The notes under the pieces: generated by a model
The model's database searches: none
Told to the model about the DNA's origin: nothing
The model's input: only the letters and a program-made list of their open reading frames with translations
Assembly: GCF_003024715.1 (NCBI RefSeq)
Contig: NZ_PYLO01000002.1
Coordinates: 744,001-808,000 of the forward strand
Reading direction: 5' to 3'
Length of the DNA: 64,000 bases
From: Clostridium fessum
GTDB taxonomy: Bacteria; Bacillota; Clostridia; Lachnospirales; Lachnospiraceae
Shown: one piece after another, positions 27,883 through 36,008 of the stretch
Position numbering within the stretch: position 1 is the first letter of the stretch
Layout of the letters: each line of letters opens with the position of its first letter
Made by a program: the position numbers and the translations under genes

Positions 27883-28282
27883 GCTGTTCCTCCTTTACCT
27901 TCTCCCTGCATTTCGGGCAAATGCCTTTAAATGAAATATCGTAATCCACAAATTCAATTCCATGAGTGTTATGAATTCTTTCCAGCAAATCCGGTATTTG
28001 ATCCATATCCACATCAAAAATTTCACCGCACTTTATACATCTTACATGGTAATGATTTTTCAATGTAAAATCAAATCGGTTCGGTCCATTCGGAACTTCA
28101 ACCTTTCTTAATGCACCTTCCTCTACCAATATATCAAGATTTCTATATACAGTTCCTTTTCCAATTGATGGATATGCTTCTTTTATAAATTCATACACTT
28201 CAATTGCCGTAACGTGTCTTCTCATTTCGTATACGGTATTTCTTACGAGATCTTTTTGAATGGTATTTCTCCTACTTGTCAT
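27875..28282 (-). CDS. perR: Fur-family peroxide regulator, PerR-like
   Basis: The 135-residue repressor has a winged helix (ATAVEV-like helix and [18 protein letters not shown] recognition region). A dimerisation domain has metal-binding residues in [21 protein letters not shown] and a structural zinc site C-x2-C repeated at CPKCREK. Context with peroxide and superoxide enzymes favours PerR over Fur or Zur. It overlaps the downstream fusion gene. Upstream lie a palindrome and a Fur-like box that are probably its own operators. Confidence 0.9.
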   Translation of the reverse strand: MTSRRNTIQKDLVRNTVYEMRRHVTAIEVYEFIKEAYPSIGKGTVYRNLDILVEEGALRKVEVPNGPNRFDFTLKNHYHVRCIKCGEIFDVDMDQIPDLLERIHNTHGIEFVDYDISFKGICPKCREKVKEEQHG

Positions 28283-28289
28283 CCGTCCT

Positions 28290-28316
28290 CCTTATTAGGA
28301 TTAGTTCTTAATAAGG
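28290..28316. promoter_or_regulatory. Palindromic operator at perR start
   Basis: CCTTATTA and TAATAAGG form a perfect 8-base inverted repeat with an 11-base spacer, just upstream of the perR ATG. It fits autoregulation by PerR or another dimeric repressor. Confidence 0.6.
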
Positions 28317-28354
28317 ATTATATACCACTATCATCCTGTTGTCAATAAAAATAG

Positions 28355-28369
28355 TAATGATTCTCATTA
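28355..28369. promoter_or_regulatory. Fur/PerR-like box
   Basis: TAATGATTCTCATTA is a 6-3-6 palindrome close to the Fur/PerR family consensus (AATGATAATCATT type). It sits between perR and yaaA, in the perR promoter region. Confidence 0.6.
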
Positions 28370-28409
28370 TTATAAAAGGTGCTAAACTGAGCATCTTTTA
28401 CCTGAATAA

Positions 28410-29159
28410 CTATTTTATTTTGCGTTCAAATACATATTCTGAATCTGAAGATAAATCAGACCTAAACGAATATCCGAGTCTGTCAAATTTCTGAATCTCC
28501 ACCGGATTTTCAATATTATTTTCCGCTATGAATCTGACCATTTCACCACGAGCCATCTTGGCATAGGTACCTTTTGTTACCAATTTATCTCCGGATAACT
28601 CACAAAATACAATCGTAATATATCTGTCCTGTGGTGTCAGATACTTTTCTATACATTTCGAGTATTCTTTTGATGCAAGATTAATGATAATCCTGCTGTC
28701 ATCAATTACTGAATGATATAACCGGTCCCCCCAGTAATCATATAGATTTGTTGTTTCTTCAATCTCAGCTTTTGCCTGCATTTCAAGGCGATAAGGAGTC
28801 ACACCATCCAGTGGTTTTAAAATGCCATAAAACGCAGACAGGATTCTTAAATGATTTTGCAGATACTCAAACTGCTGGATTTCAAACACAGCTGGTGCCA
28901 TATATTGAAATGCAATTCCTTCATATGCTAAAACAGCCGGAGTAAGTCTGTTATAAAGATCCATATTTTCCAATCTGTTAACGTTCTGCTCTGCAATCTT
29001 GTCATTACATTTCCAGATAGCTTTCAGTTCCTCTTTTGATTTGCTTTTCATCCAGCTTAATATCTCTGCTGTCTTATCAATAAAGGCAGGCAGTTCAACC
29101 GGTGCTATGTTATCTGTATCTACAATCATCTTTTTTGCAGGTGACAATATAATCTTCAT
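28410..29159 (-). CDS. yaaA: Peroxide stress protein YaaA
   Basis: The 249-residue protein matches the UPF0246/YaaA family. In E. coli, YaaA limits DNA damage by lowering free iron during peroxide stress. Diagnostic stretches are KIILSPAKKM at the start, LRILSAFYGILKPLDGVTPYRLEM in the middle, and YAKMARGEMVRF near the end. The ATG at 29159 overlaps the stop codon of bcp (TGATG), so translation is coupled. It belongs to the oxidative-stress cluster with perR. Confidence 0.92.
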   Translation of the reverse strand: MKIILSPAKKMIVDTDNIAPVELPAFIDKTAEILSWMKSKSKEELKAIWKCNDKIAEQNVNRLENMDLYNRLTPAVLAYEGIAFQYMAPAVFEIQQFEYLQNHLRILSAFYGILKPLDGVTPYRLEMQAKAEIEETTNLYDYWGDRLYHSVIDDSRIIINLASKEYSKCIEKYLTPQDRYITIVFCELSGDKLVTKGTYAKMARGEMVRFIAENNIENPVEIQKFDRLGYSFRSDLSSDSEYVFERKIK

Positions 29160-29614
29160 CAATTTAATTCCTTAAGCATATTTTCAGGATCATCTGCCGC
29201 CTTGACTTTATCATTTGCCTTTCTAATGATTCCCTGCTCGTCAATAAGATATGTGGTTCTTACCACACCCATAGAAACCTTGCCATAGTTTTTCTTTTCT
29301 TTCCAGACATCATATGCTTCGATCACCTTACGCTCCGGATCTGCCAAAAGTGTAAATGCCAATCCATATTTTTCCTCAAATTTCTTGTGAGAGGCTACAG
29401 AATCCTTACTGACTCCAAGGATCACCGCACCTTTCTCGGTGAATTGTGGATAACGCTCAGAAAAGCCACATGCCTGCTTCGTACATCCTGGTGTATTATC
29501 CTTTGGATAAAAATATAAAATTATTTTTTTACCTAAATAATCACTTAATTTATGCACTTCTCCGTTCTGAGCCGGCAATTCAAAATCCGGTGCTTTTGTT
29601 CCTATCTCTAACAT
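29159..29614 (-). CDS. bcp: Thioredoxin-dependent peroxiredoxin (BCP type)
   Basis: The 151-residue peroxiredoxin reduces hydrogen peroxide and organic hydroperoxides. The peroxidatic Cys44 is in DNTPGCTKQAC and a second Cys49 follows five residues later, the atypical 2-Cys arrangement of BCP/PrxQ. The catalytic Thr/Pro and Arg residues (TPGCT; VVRTTYLID) are present. It is coupled to yaaA downstream and lies three bases after the small membrane protein gene. All are on the same strand. Confidence 0.95.
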   Translation of the reverse strand: MLEIGTKAPDFELPAQNGEVHKLSDYLGKKIILYFYPKDNTPGCTKQACGFSERYPQFTEKGAVILGVSKDSVASHKKFEEKYGLAFTLLADPERKVIEAYDVWKEKKNYGKVSMGVVRTTYLIDEQGIIRKANDKVKAADDPENMLKELN

Positions 29615-29617
29615 TTA

Positions 29618-29827
29618 CTATTCCTCCGCTTTTGTATTTTCCACCTGTTTTCTTGTTCTTTTATTACCTGAAATCATTTTATGACCAGAATAGACTGCCA
29701 TAATCATGCATATCAGAGAGCCAAATGCAAAGTATTTGTGTGCTGCTTTTAACCCTTTATATCCTGTATAAAAAGTTCCAACCATTGTAACTATTGCTCC
29801 GATTGACCAATATTTATGTGCTTTCAT
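29618..29827 (-). CDS. Small two-helix membrane protein
   Basis: The 69-residue protein has two predicted transmembrane helices (IGAIVTMVGTFYTGY and YFAFGSLICMIMAVYSG) joined by a short KGLKAAHK loop. A basic tail follows. The two halves look like an internal repeat of the H-K-Y-x-x-x-G pattern (AHKYWSIG, AHKYFAFG). It is the first gene of a tight unit with bcp and yaaA. Its function is unknown; a role in the redox response is suggested only by position. Confidence 0.75.
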   Translation of the reverse strand: MKAHKYWSIGAIVTMVGTFYTGYKGLKAAHKYFAFGSLICMIMAVYSGHKMISGNKRTRKQVENTKAEE

Positions 29828-30020
29828 TTTATACCTCCAAATTGATTAAGCTGTTTCCAAAATAAATATCTCTGGATCATTAACAATATTATACCTTCCA
29901 TTCATCACTTTCTACAAGTAAGAAAAGAAAAATACTCAATCCATGTAGAGATCGATGTAGCATTCACAGTTTTTAACCGCCTTATTGAAAATGTAATCTG
30001 CCATCTTATCAAATAATACA

Positions 30021-30066
30021 AAAGGATGTATCACGATAATTCTCCCATTACCTTGACGCATCCTTT
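30021..30066 (-). terminator. Probable terminator after the NifX-like remnant
   Basis: AAAGGATG pairs with CATCCTTT, with partial inner pairing, followed by T residues on the minus strand. Confidence 0.55.
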
Positions 30067-30091
30067 CGTATTGTATTTTTTGCTATTCTTC

Positions 30092-30393
30092 TTAATGACA
30101 GCTATGGTTTCCACATCCATGTTTACCACATGTATGTCCCTCTCCGTGGCTGTGCTCATGGTGAGAACACTTAACATCTGGATTATAATCAAGTGTATCA
30201 TTGATAAAAGCTTCTACTGCTTTATCTGCATCTCCTGAAACTCCGCCAAAAAGCTTAATGCCTGCTACCGCTAACGCAGTCTGGGCACCTCCTCCTATTC
30301 CGCCGCAGATCAAAACATCGGCATTTAATGCATTAAGAACTCCTGCCAATGCACCATGTCCGCTTCCATTCGTATCTACTACTTCTGAATACA
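30092..30393 (-). pseudogene. NifX/NifB-like (dinitrogenase Fe-Mo cofactor family) protein, N-terminus lost
   Basis: The frame matches the C-terminal two thirds of small nitrogenase-cofactor-family proteins found in many anaerobes that do not fix nitrogen (VVDTNGSGHGALAG, VLICGGIGGGAQ, FGGVSG). It ends with a His/Cys-rich metal-binding tail. About 35 N-terminal residues are missing, and the gene is joined directly to the parA fragment upstream. The chimeric junction is near 30390. Confidence 0.8.
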
Positions 30394-30795
30394 ATCTATA
30401 ATGATAAAATCATAAAATTCCCTTAATCTCTCAATAAGTGACCTCATAATCAGTTCCTTGCTCATTGCGTTTACCAAAGATACCTCAATCGCTGATAATT
30501 CTATATTGGCCGGTATCAGATCCACACCTTCCTTATGATGAAGGATTGTTTTTTCCATGTTCAGTTTTTCATCATTCACAATATTTAGCATCAGCGTTGC
30601 AAGAGAATACTCCATTTCATCCGGTTCCTCATACCCTAAACTAATTGTGAGACTGCCCTGCGGATCTGCATCTATCAGAAGAACCTTTTTCCCTTCCTGT
30701 GCCAGTCCGATTCCTAAATTCACGCACGATACCGTCTTTCCAACTCCACCTTTTTGATTTGATACTGCTATGCACCTGCTTCGCACTGTCACCAC
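30379..30795 (-). pseudogene. ParA-type ATPase, truncated at both ends
   Basis: It has the deviant Walker A KGGVGKTVSCVNLG and Walker A' LLIDADPQGSLT. The sequence matches ParA/Soj of clostridial ICEs up to YDFIIIDC, which should continue into Walker B and the C-terminal half. Instead four residues later it stops inside NifX-like sequence. The N-terminus is also replaced by parB-derived sequence. Confidence 0.8.
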
Positions 30796-30807
30796 AAAGT
30801 TCTCCGA

Positions 30808-31254
30808 TTACGTCAATACTCCTCTTTCCTGTATTGTGGTCAACTTGACTACAATTCTTTCTGCCTGCCTTTTTTTGATGGCATCATATTTCATCTTATA
30901 GGCATAGGCCTTTTCACTTGGTGTAATTTGCTCTCTCTGCAAATTGGAATCGACCATGATCACTACTGCTTCATCATCCTGCAACATACGAATGATTACC
31001 GGAATTTTCTTATATCCCAGCTTCTCAGCCGCATATTTTCTTCTGTGGCCAGAAATAATTTCGTAGTAGCCTTCAATCTTTGGACGAACAATCAATGGAT
31101 TCAGTACACCATACTTTTTTATGCTGTCCTGCAGCTCAATCATCTGACTGTCTCCGATCACTTTAAATGGATGATTTGGAAATGCTCTTAACCGTTCCAT
31201 TTCAATCTCAACAACTTTTTCATCCGGATCTCTTACATCCGTTTTTTTATCCAT
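30808..31254 (-). pseudogene. ParB-type protein, frameshifted and truncated
   Basis: The N-terminal ParB domain is intact (RLRAFPNHPFKV, SGHRRKYAAEKLGYKKIPVI, SNLQREQITPSEKAYAYKMKYDAI) with a good ribosome site. After the run of seven A at 30870-30876 the frame shifts. The next frame continues with recognisable ParB sequence (NCSQVDHNTGKRSIDVIGELCGDSAKQV) until about 30774. There it fuses to parA out of frame. About half the protein is missing. Confidence 0.8.
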
Positions 31255-31284
31255 AAGCTATCCTCCTCTAAAATATCTGTAACG

Positions 31285-31327
31285 AAAAAATCCGCCCAGA
31301 ATAGATTCTTAATCTAATCTGGGCGGA
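31285..31327 (-). terminator. Terminator upstream of parB
   Basis: TCCGCCCAGA pairs with TCTGGGCGGA around a loop that can also pair. A T-tract follows on the minus strand. It would insulate the par region from transcripts arriving from the right. Confidence 0.75.
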
Positions 31328-31524
31328 TAGATCCGTCAGGCCTGTTTTGTTCAGGCAAGAAAACCATATTTACATTCATTGACACCCCAATCCTTATCCT
31401 ACGCTGTAGTTATCTCCATTCGGTACCAGGATTGAATTATTGCATTGGTGCCCGTTAAGAAATTTCGGTGCTCAATATCTGCGTTTAAGTGTTCTCTCGG
31501 TGCTCACGAGCATCGGAAAAAAGA

Positions 31525-31558
31525 AAAAGCAGCAATGAACTTTTACGATCATTGCTGC
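31525..31558 (-). terminator. Terminator behind the tRNA remnant
   Basis: GCAGCAATG and CATTGCTGC form a perfect stem followed by T-rich sequence on the minus strand. It lies 10 bases after the tRNA 3' fragment, as expected for a tRNA terminator. Confidence 0.8.
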
Positions 31559-31568
31559 AAAAAATGCA

Positions 31569-31609
31569 CGTTCCCAGGGGGAATCGAACCCTCAACTAGT
31601 GCTTAGGAG
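31569..31609 (-). other. tRNA 3'-half fragment, probable attachment core (attL)
   Basis: On the minus strand the fragment reads as an anticodon loop CTCCTAA (anticodon CCT, Arg). A short variable region, a T arm with GGGTTCGATTCCC and an acceptor strand TGGGAAC plus G follow. No matching 5' half lies upstream; the sequence instead enters the ICE. This is the pattern left when an integrase recombines at a tRNA 3' half. One A-C mismatch in the T stem is noted. The anticodon reading is tentative. Confidence 0.5.
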
Positions 31610-32005
31610 TAGACCCGATACGACATCGGGAAGTGGCATCTAATGCTTAAAAATGCTTGGAAATACAAGGTTTTTCAGCATTTCAAATCCCATCTGATAC
31701 TACGCTGTGATAGCTAATTCAGAGGGATTTTACACCGTCCGATTGGCTCGAAATTAGCAAGTCTTTCGATTTTTGGTGGACGTTGCAAGTGCAAGTAAAT
31801 GTCACTATGTAACTTCTCGTGATGCGAAATGATAGGAAATCCTATTCATTCTCGTGTGAGGGTGCGGGTGTCCTTAGACACAGATTTCAGTCTGTTTTAT
31901 ATATCATTTCAAAATGAATTTTTCAACCAGAATTATTAAGAATTTCAAAGGTTTTTCAGACTCAATGATTCTATGTAATTTAGACCCGCCGAAGCAGGTC
32001 TTTTT

Positions 32006-32311
32006 TTATTTCAGCATAATCTCTCTATCCTCAGCGCCGAGCATATAAGCACCCTTGGCAAAAGCATCCCTTGCAAGAAGCTCTGCTACATCAACCCTAT
32101 CGAACAGCATCCATATTTCTTTCTCTTTCGGAGTCAGTTCATGGCTATGGTCAAACAAATGCTCAAGTCCCAATCCTTCAAGCAATGCCGACTTTGCTGC
32201 TTTGTATTCCTCAGCTCTGCCAACATATTCGTCGTTCCTTTCCTTGGAAAATGCCTCGATATTGTCAGCTCTCAGATGCTCGTAATACTCGTCCATAAAG
32301 ATTCTATCCAT
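32006..32311 (-). CDS. Small ICE protein, DUF6809-like
   Basis: The 101-residue acidic helical protein (MDRIFMDEYYEHLR start, ELTPKEKEIWMLFDRVD middle, AFAKGAYMLGAED end) resembles the short DUF6809-type proteins that accompany clostridial phages and ICEs. No function is known for them. The start at 32311 is chosen because GGAGG lies nine bases upstream. It is the gene nearest the attachment site, separated from the integrase by a strong terminator. Confidence 0.6.
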   Translation of the reverse strand: MDRIFMDEYYEHLRADNIEAFSKERNDEYVGRAEEYKAAKSALLEGLGLEHLFDHSHELTPKEKEIWMLFDRVDVAELLARDAFAKGAYMLGAEDREIMLK

Positions 32312-32331
32312 ACTCGTTGACCTCCATAACA

Positions 32332-32389
32332 AAAAAATAAGGGCAGACCCTTTTACAGCTATTGTAGCTATGTAAAAGGATCTGCCCTT
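32332..32389 (-). terminator. Strong terminator of the integrase gene
   Basis: AAGGGCAGA-CCTTTTACA pairs with TGTAAAAGG-TCTGCCCTT with one mismatch, giving a stem of nearly 20 bases. Seven T follow on the minus strand. Confidence 0.92.
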
Positions 32390-32396
32390 GCAGTTA

Positions 32397-33770
32397 CTAT
32401 AATGTTTTTGCCAGCGACTTCAGGAGTGCTGCCATTTCCGGATTTTGCAGAAGCTTCAGAAGAAGTTCTTTATCATCAGCGGAGCTTTCCGTTGCGGCTG
32501 GTTGAACCGGCTCAGGCGTTGCCTGTCTGCCTGAGTAGAACGCAGCTTCCATTCTTTCAGCGTTCAGTCTGCGGTCATCGTCGATGATATGGGAGTAAAC
32601 ATCCGCTACCATCTTGACCTGTGCATGACCGGAATCGCCTTGAACGGATTTCATATCGCCGCCGTTCAGCTTCAGCTTGTAAGTGATACTGGAATGTCGG
32701 AGACTATGGAAAACCACTTTCGGCAGTCCCTTCTCCTCAATCAGCTTATTGAAAGCACGGTTGATAACCTGCCCCTCAATCGGCTTGCCATTGGAAGAAC
32801 AGAAAACCAGATTGAAGTCTACGAACTCGTCACCGAAAAGGTCTTTCAGTTCTTCGATGTCAGCCTTTCGCTGTACCAACATTTCCGCTACGGTTTTCGG
32901 TAAGAACACCTTGCGGACACTTGTTTTGGTCTTAGGAGTTTTGAGAACCAATGCGGTATGCGTACTGGCGAAGGTCGGTGGGAACTTGAACATGATGTCC
33001 TTACCGTCCAGATCTGCCATCGCTTCACGATTTACTCTCTGCAACTCCTTTTCAACGAAGATGCTTGCCTGACCAAGTTCAATACTGGTGGGGGAAATGT
33101 CAATACAGTCCCAGGTAAGCCCCAGAAGCTCGCCCATTCGCAGGGAACAGGAGAAGGCAAGGTTAATAGCCAGACGAAGAATATCATCGTCACAGGCTTC
33201 CAGAGCCTTCTGGAGCACTTCTGCTGTCCAGATATCCCTGGTCTTGTGTTCTTCTTTCGGCAGCGTAGCGTGCTCCACAGGGTTTCTGGTCATCAATTCC
33301 CACTTGACCGCTTGATTGAAAGCATTTCGCAATGTCTTGTGAACCTCTCGGACAGTATGCGGAGTCAGATATTCTGTACGGGCTTTTACATACTTAGAAG
33401 AAACCGCTTTGACAGAAAGCAAATCTCGGTAATACTTGTCCATGATTCTCGGCGTGACATCCTCCAGCTTCATATCACCGATGAGGGGACGAATATAGTT
33501 TGCAATCAGGCTCTTTCTGCTTTCATAGGTAGACATCGCCCAGGTGTTCACACCATAGATTGACATATACTCATCCAAAAGATCATTGACGGTTTTAGCA
33601 GAAGGGGGAATAAAGGTTCCGGACTCCTGCTCATATTCAACCTGCAACTTCCTTTTCTTTGCTTCGGCATTCGTTTCAAAGGTTTCCCACTTCTGACGCT
33701 TGTTGCCGTTCTCATCGGTGTATGTATAAACCACAGAATACTTCTTTTTTCTCTTAACGATAGATGCCAT
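32397..33770 (-). CDS. int: ICE tyrosine recombinase (integrase)
   Basis: The 457-residue tyrosine recombinase has an N-terminal arm-binding domain (MASIVKRKKKYSVVYTYTDENG), a SAM-like core-binding domain, and a catalytic domain. Catalytic residues are Arg in SCSLRMGELLGL, H-x-x-R in FHSLRHSSITY, and Tyr in ADVYSHI. It catalyses site-specific integration and excision at the nearby attachment site. The C-terminal NPEMAALLKSLAKTL tail is shared with the remnant at 20433. The excisionase-like gene ends four bases upstream. Confidence 0.95.
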   Translation of the reverse strand: MASIVKRKKKYSVVYTYTDENGNKRQKWETFETNAEAKKRKLQVEYEQESGTFIPPSAKTVNDLLDEYMSIYGVNTWAMSTYESRKSLIANYIRPLIGDMKLEDVTPRIMDKYYRDLLSVKAVSSKYVKARTEYLTPHTVREVHKTLRNAFNQAVKWELMTRNPVEHATLPKEEHKTRDIWTAEVLQKALEACDDDILRLAINLAFSCSLRMGELLGLTWDCIDISPTSIELGQASIFVEKELQRVNREAMADLDGKDIMFKFPPTFASTHTALVLKTPKTKTSVRKVFLPKTVAEMLVQRKADIEELKDLFGDEFVDFNLVFCSSNGKPIEGQVINRAFNKLIEEKGLPKVVFHSLRHSSITYKLKLNGGDMKSVQGDSGHAQVKMVADVYSHIIDDDRRLNAERMEAAFYSGRQATPEPVQPAATESSADDKELLLKLLQNPEMAALLKSLAKTL

Positions 33771-33774
33771 GTAA

Positions 33775-34398
33775 TCAGCTCCTTTCCTGTCTATCTTCCG
33801 CTAACTGGTAGCGGGTCTGATTGTGATACCATTTTTCAAAGCTCTCTTTGGTAGCTCGCTTATACCTGCCAACCTTGATAAGCTCAAAATCTTCATTGGC
33901 AACGATATAGTAAATGGTCTGACGATGTACCCCAAGCATTCTTGCCATTTCCGGCAGACCGTAGGTGGATGCCATAATATCTGCATCCAGTTCCTGATCC
34001 TCTACCGTGCGGTAATCGGTTTGAGAAGCATACCATCTTTCAAAGCTCTCCTTTGTCACTCTGCGCTTGCCCAGGACATCGACCACATCAAAATGCCCTT
34101 TGGCAACCAGTTCGTAAGCAGTCGCTTCTTTCAGCCCAAGGCGCTGTCCAAGCTCCTCCATTGAATATGTAGTTTTCTTCAATTCCTCGCCGGGAGGGGT
34201 TCCATCGACCTTCTGGTATTTGAACTGATTGGCATACCATTCTTCAAAGCTGTCGATCATCACCCTCATGGTGTTGCCGACAAGAATGGTTTTGAAGTAA
34301 TTCTTCTTAATGAGCCAGTATGACTCCGTTTTACCAAGACCGAGCATCCTGCCCATTTCCAGAACAGACATACTCGTGCGTTTTCTCATTTCCGCCAT
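33775..34398 (-). CDS. Triple-repeat excisionase-like DNA-binding protein
   Basis: The 207-residue protein is built from three copies of a MerR/Xis-like helix-turn-helix unit of about 65 residues. Each has the pattern (M/Y)-S-x-x-E-M-x-x-x-L-G-L...SFEKWY-N-Q. Copies lie at about residues 10-62, 76-132 and 142-200. Single-unit proteins of this fold act as excisionases that bend DNA at attachment sites. Its position directly upstream of int supports a recombination directionality role. AGGAGG precedes the ATG. Confidence 0.8.
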   Translation of the reverse strand: MAEMRKRTSMSVLEMGRMLGLGKTESYWLIKKNYFKTILVGNTMRVMIDSFEEWYANQFKYQKVDGTPPGEELKKTTYSMEELGQRLGLKEATAYELVAKGHFDVVDVLGKRRVTKESFERWYASQTDYRTVEDQELDADIMASTYGLPEMARMLGVHRQTIYYIVANEDFELIKVGRYKRATKESFEKWYHNQTRYQLAEDRQERS

Positions 34399-34414
34399 CG
34401 TACAACCTCCTATG

Positions 34415-34455
34415 TAAAAAATGTAGCCATGTGTTTCTTGTCATGGCTACATTTT
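34415..34455 (-). terminator. Terminator or attenuator between regulators
   Basis: AAAATGTAGCCATG pairs perfectly with CATGGCTACATTTT. T residues follow on the minus strand, between the single-unit excisionase gene and the triple-repeat gene. Confidence 0.85.
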
Positions 34456-34515
34456 ATCGAACTCTCAATATGTTTTGAAGTTTGTCGCCGGGTTGTACGA
34501 CGCCCTTGACAAATC

Positions 34516-34752
34516 TTACATTTGATGATCCAACCACTCATCAAAACTCTTTTTGGAGATTCTGATACTGCCACCGATGCGGACGCTATGGAAAACTTTC
34601 TTTTTCACAAGGTTGTATGCGCTGGTTCTGCTGATGCCCAGAATATCCTGAATCTCATCAACCGTATAGGTTCTCTTATCAAACTGAACTGCGTTAGCAG
34701 CCATCGCTTCTTCGGTGCGCTGATTCATGGCAGCGATTCTTTCTTCAAACAT
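34516..34752 (-). CDS. Excisionase-family helix-turn-helix protein
   Basis: The 78-residue protein carries one HTH_17-type domain (YTVDEIQDILGISRTSAYNLVKKKVFHSVRIGGSIRISKKSFDEWLDHQM) after a short N-terminal helix. This fold is typical of small excisionases. It lies six bases downstream of the mazF-like gene on the same strand and upstream of the triple-repeat protein. The two may act together in excision. Confidence 0.85.
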   Translation of the reverse strand: MFEERIAAMNQRTEEAMAANAVQFDKRTYTVDEIQDILGISRTSAYNLVKKKVFHSVRIGGSIRISKKSFDEWLDHQM

Positions 34753-34758
34753 TTATGT

Positions 34759-35166
34759 TCACTCCTTCGCTCTCTTTGCTTTATGTTTTGGGGAACGCTT
34801 TTTCAGCTGTTCCATTGCCAGGCTGACAGATAAGGCTTTCTCAATCGCTACCATTTCACGGGGCGTTACCTTACCTAAGTAATTATCAATCCTGCTTTTA
34901 TCAATGGTACGAATCTGTTCCAGCTGAACAACGGACGCTTCTTTGAATGCAGGATTGTCGTAAATAACAAAGTGCGTCGGCATATTCGCTTTCTTATGGA
35001 TTCTGGTGGTGACCGTTGCCACAATCAATGTGGGAGCGTGTTTATTACCGGTATCGTTCTGAATGACGATAACCGGACGGATGCCGCCTTGTTCCGACCC
35101 AACTACCGGGTCCAGCTTGGCGCAATAAATATCACCACGGCAATATACCCAATTTTCTTTCATCAT
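34759..35166 (-). CDS. PemK/MazF-family toxin-like endoribonuclease
   Basis: The 135-residue protein matches MazF/PemK ribonucleases that cut mRNA at short motifs (VYCRGDIYCAKLDPVVGSEQGGIRPVIVIQND, VATVTTRI and LEQIRTIDKSRI). The conserved Arg and Thr positions are visible. No classic MazE-type antitoxin is next to it; the HTH gene just downstream could serve, but this is speculation. A basic tail ends the protein. AGGAGG precedes the first of two adjacent ATG codons. It may stabilise the element. Confidence 0.85.
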   Translation of the reverse strand: MMKENWVYCRGDIYCAKLDPVVGSEQGGIRPVIVIQNDTGNKHAPTLIVATVTTRIHKKANMPTHFVIYDNPAFKEASVVQLEQIRTIDKSRIDNYLGKVTPREMVAIEKALSVSLAMEQLKKRSPKHKAKRAKE

Positions 35167-35229
35167 GTGCCATGACCTCCTTTCGTTGGCTATGTAATAA
35201 CTGACTGCCAGAAAGGAATCAGGCAGTCA

Positions 35230-35560
35230 GTCCAAAAGTCTATGTGTCCCATATTTGCCACGCACCCCTGGGAAAGAGGGCTTACGCCCTCAGGGAATCA
35301 CCGAACGACTGATTGCGAATCAGTTCCATAGGAATCTAACCTCTGCCGGGTTCTCCGCCAGCTCCGTAGAGAAGTATCTTTAATCCTGTTGCTTTCATGG
35401 CCGTATTGGGAGCAACCCAATATTTACAAGCCAGTATTGATCGCTGGCATCGGGAGAGAGACAAGCGCTTAATTTATAGAAGAAAGTCGTTCTGTTTCTC
35501 TATCCGATACGTCTCGGCGTACCGCTGATGTGGCTGATGCTCTCGCACCGGCAACAGGAA
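35230..35560 (-). ncRNA. Candidate structured leader RNA upstream of mazF-like gene
   Basis: The 510-base gap 35167-35680 has no credible long frame, but on the minus strand it can form several stable hairpins in a row. Examples are ATTGGG-CCCAAT, GATTGC-GCAATC and GAGGGC-GTAA-GCCCTC within a longer CCCTG/CAGGG stem. It is G+C-richer than its flanks. It could be a regulatory leader or small RNA. No known RNA family is recognised. Confidence 0.35.
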
Positions 35561-35680
35561 CGTATTCGATGACTGTGTATTCAGTTTTCAAGGATCAAGC
35601 AGCCGATTTTCTTTGGCTGTATCTAAATTGTACCTGTTCCTCATGCAAGTTTTTATTGCCTCGTAGGTATAGTTTTGAGG

Positions 35681-35896
35681 TTATTCACGACCTAAAAATA
35701 TGTAATCAAGGGTTGTCTCAAAGCGCACAACCAGTTCGATTGCCAAATCAATAGAGATACCTCTGTTGCCGGTTTCAATTCGTGCAATGGTGTTTGCGGC
35801 AACACCTAACTGCTCCGCAAGCTGTTCCTGTGTAAGCCCATGTTCCTTTCTCAAGGCTTTAATTCTTTTTCCGCTTTCAACCAAGTCGTAATACAT
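35681..35896 (-). CDS. XRE-family transcriptional regulator
   Basis: The 71-residue protein is almost entirely an HTH_XRE domain (IKALRKEHGLTQEQLAEQLGVAANTIARIETGNRGISIDLAIELVVRFE). The start at 35896 follows GGAGG by eight bases. It probably controls adjacent ICE genes. A strong terminator pair lies between it and the upstream sigma-like gene. Confidence 0.85.
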   Translation of the reverse strand: MYYDLVESGKRIKALRKEHGLTQEQLAEQLGVAANTIARIETGNRGISIDLAIELVVRFETTLDYIFLGRE

Positions 35897-36008
35897 TTTC
35901 GTTCCTCCGTGTTTTTGAATTTGTGAAGTTGCAAAATCAAAAACAGCGGGAGGAGATCGTGCCCGATTCTCAATACCCTTTGCCATCTGCCTGTCCTCCT
36001 TGCAGGCA

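Noticed and set aside
29943-30015. Short minus-strand frame ending FNKAVKNCECYIDLYMD
   Set aside because: It looks like the tail of an ICE gene but is too short to identify.
31569-31680. A complete tRNA or tmRNA at the ICE border
   Set aside because: Only the 3' half is present. No acceptor partner GTTCCCA or D arm was found within the next 100 bases, so it is a fragment.
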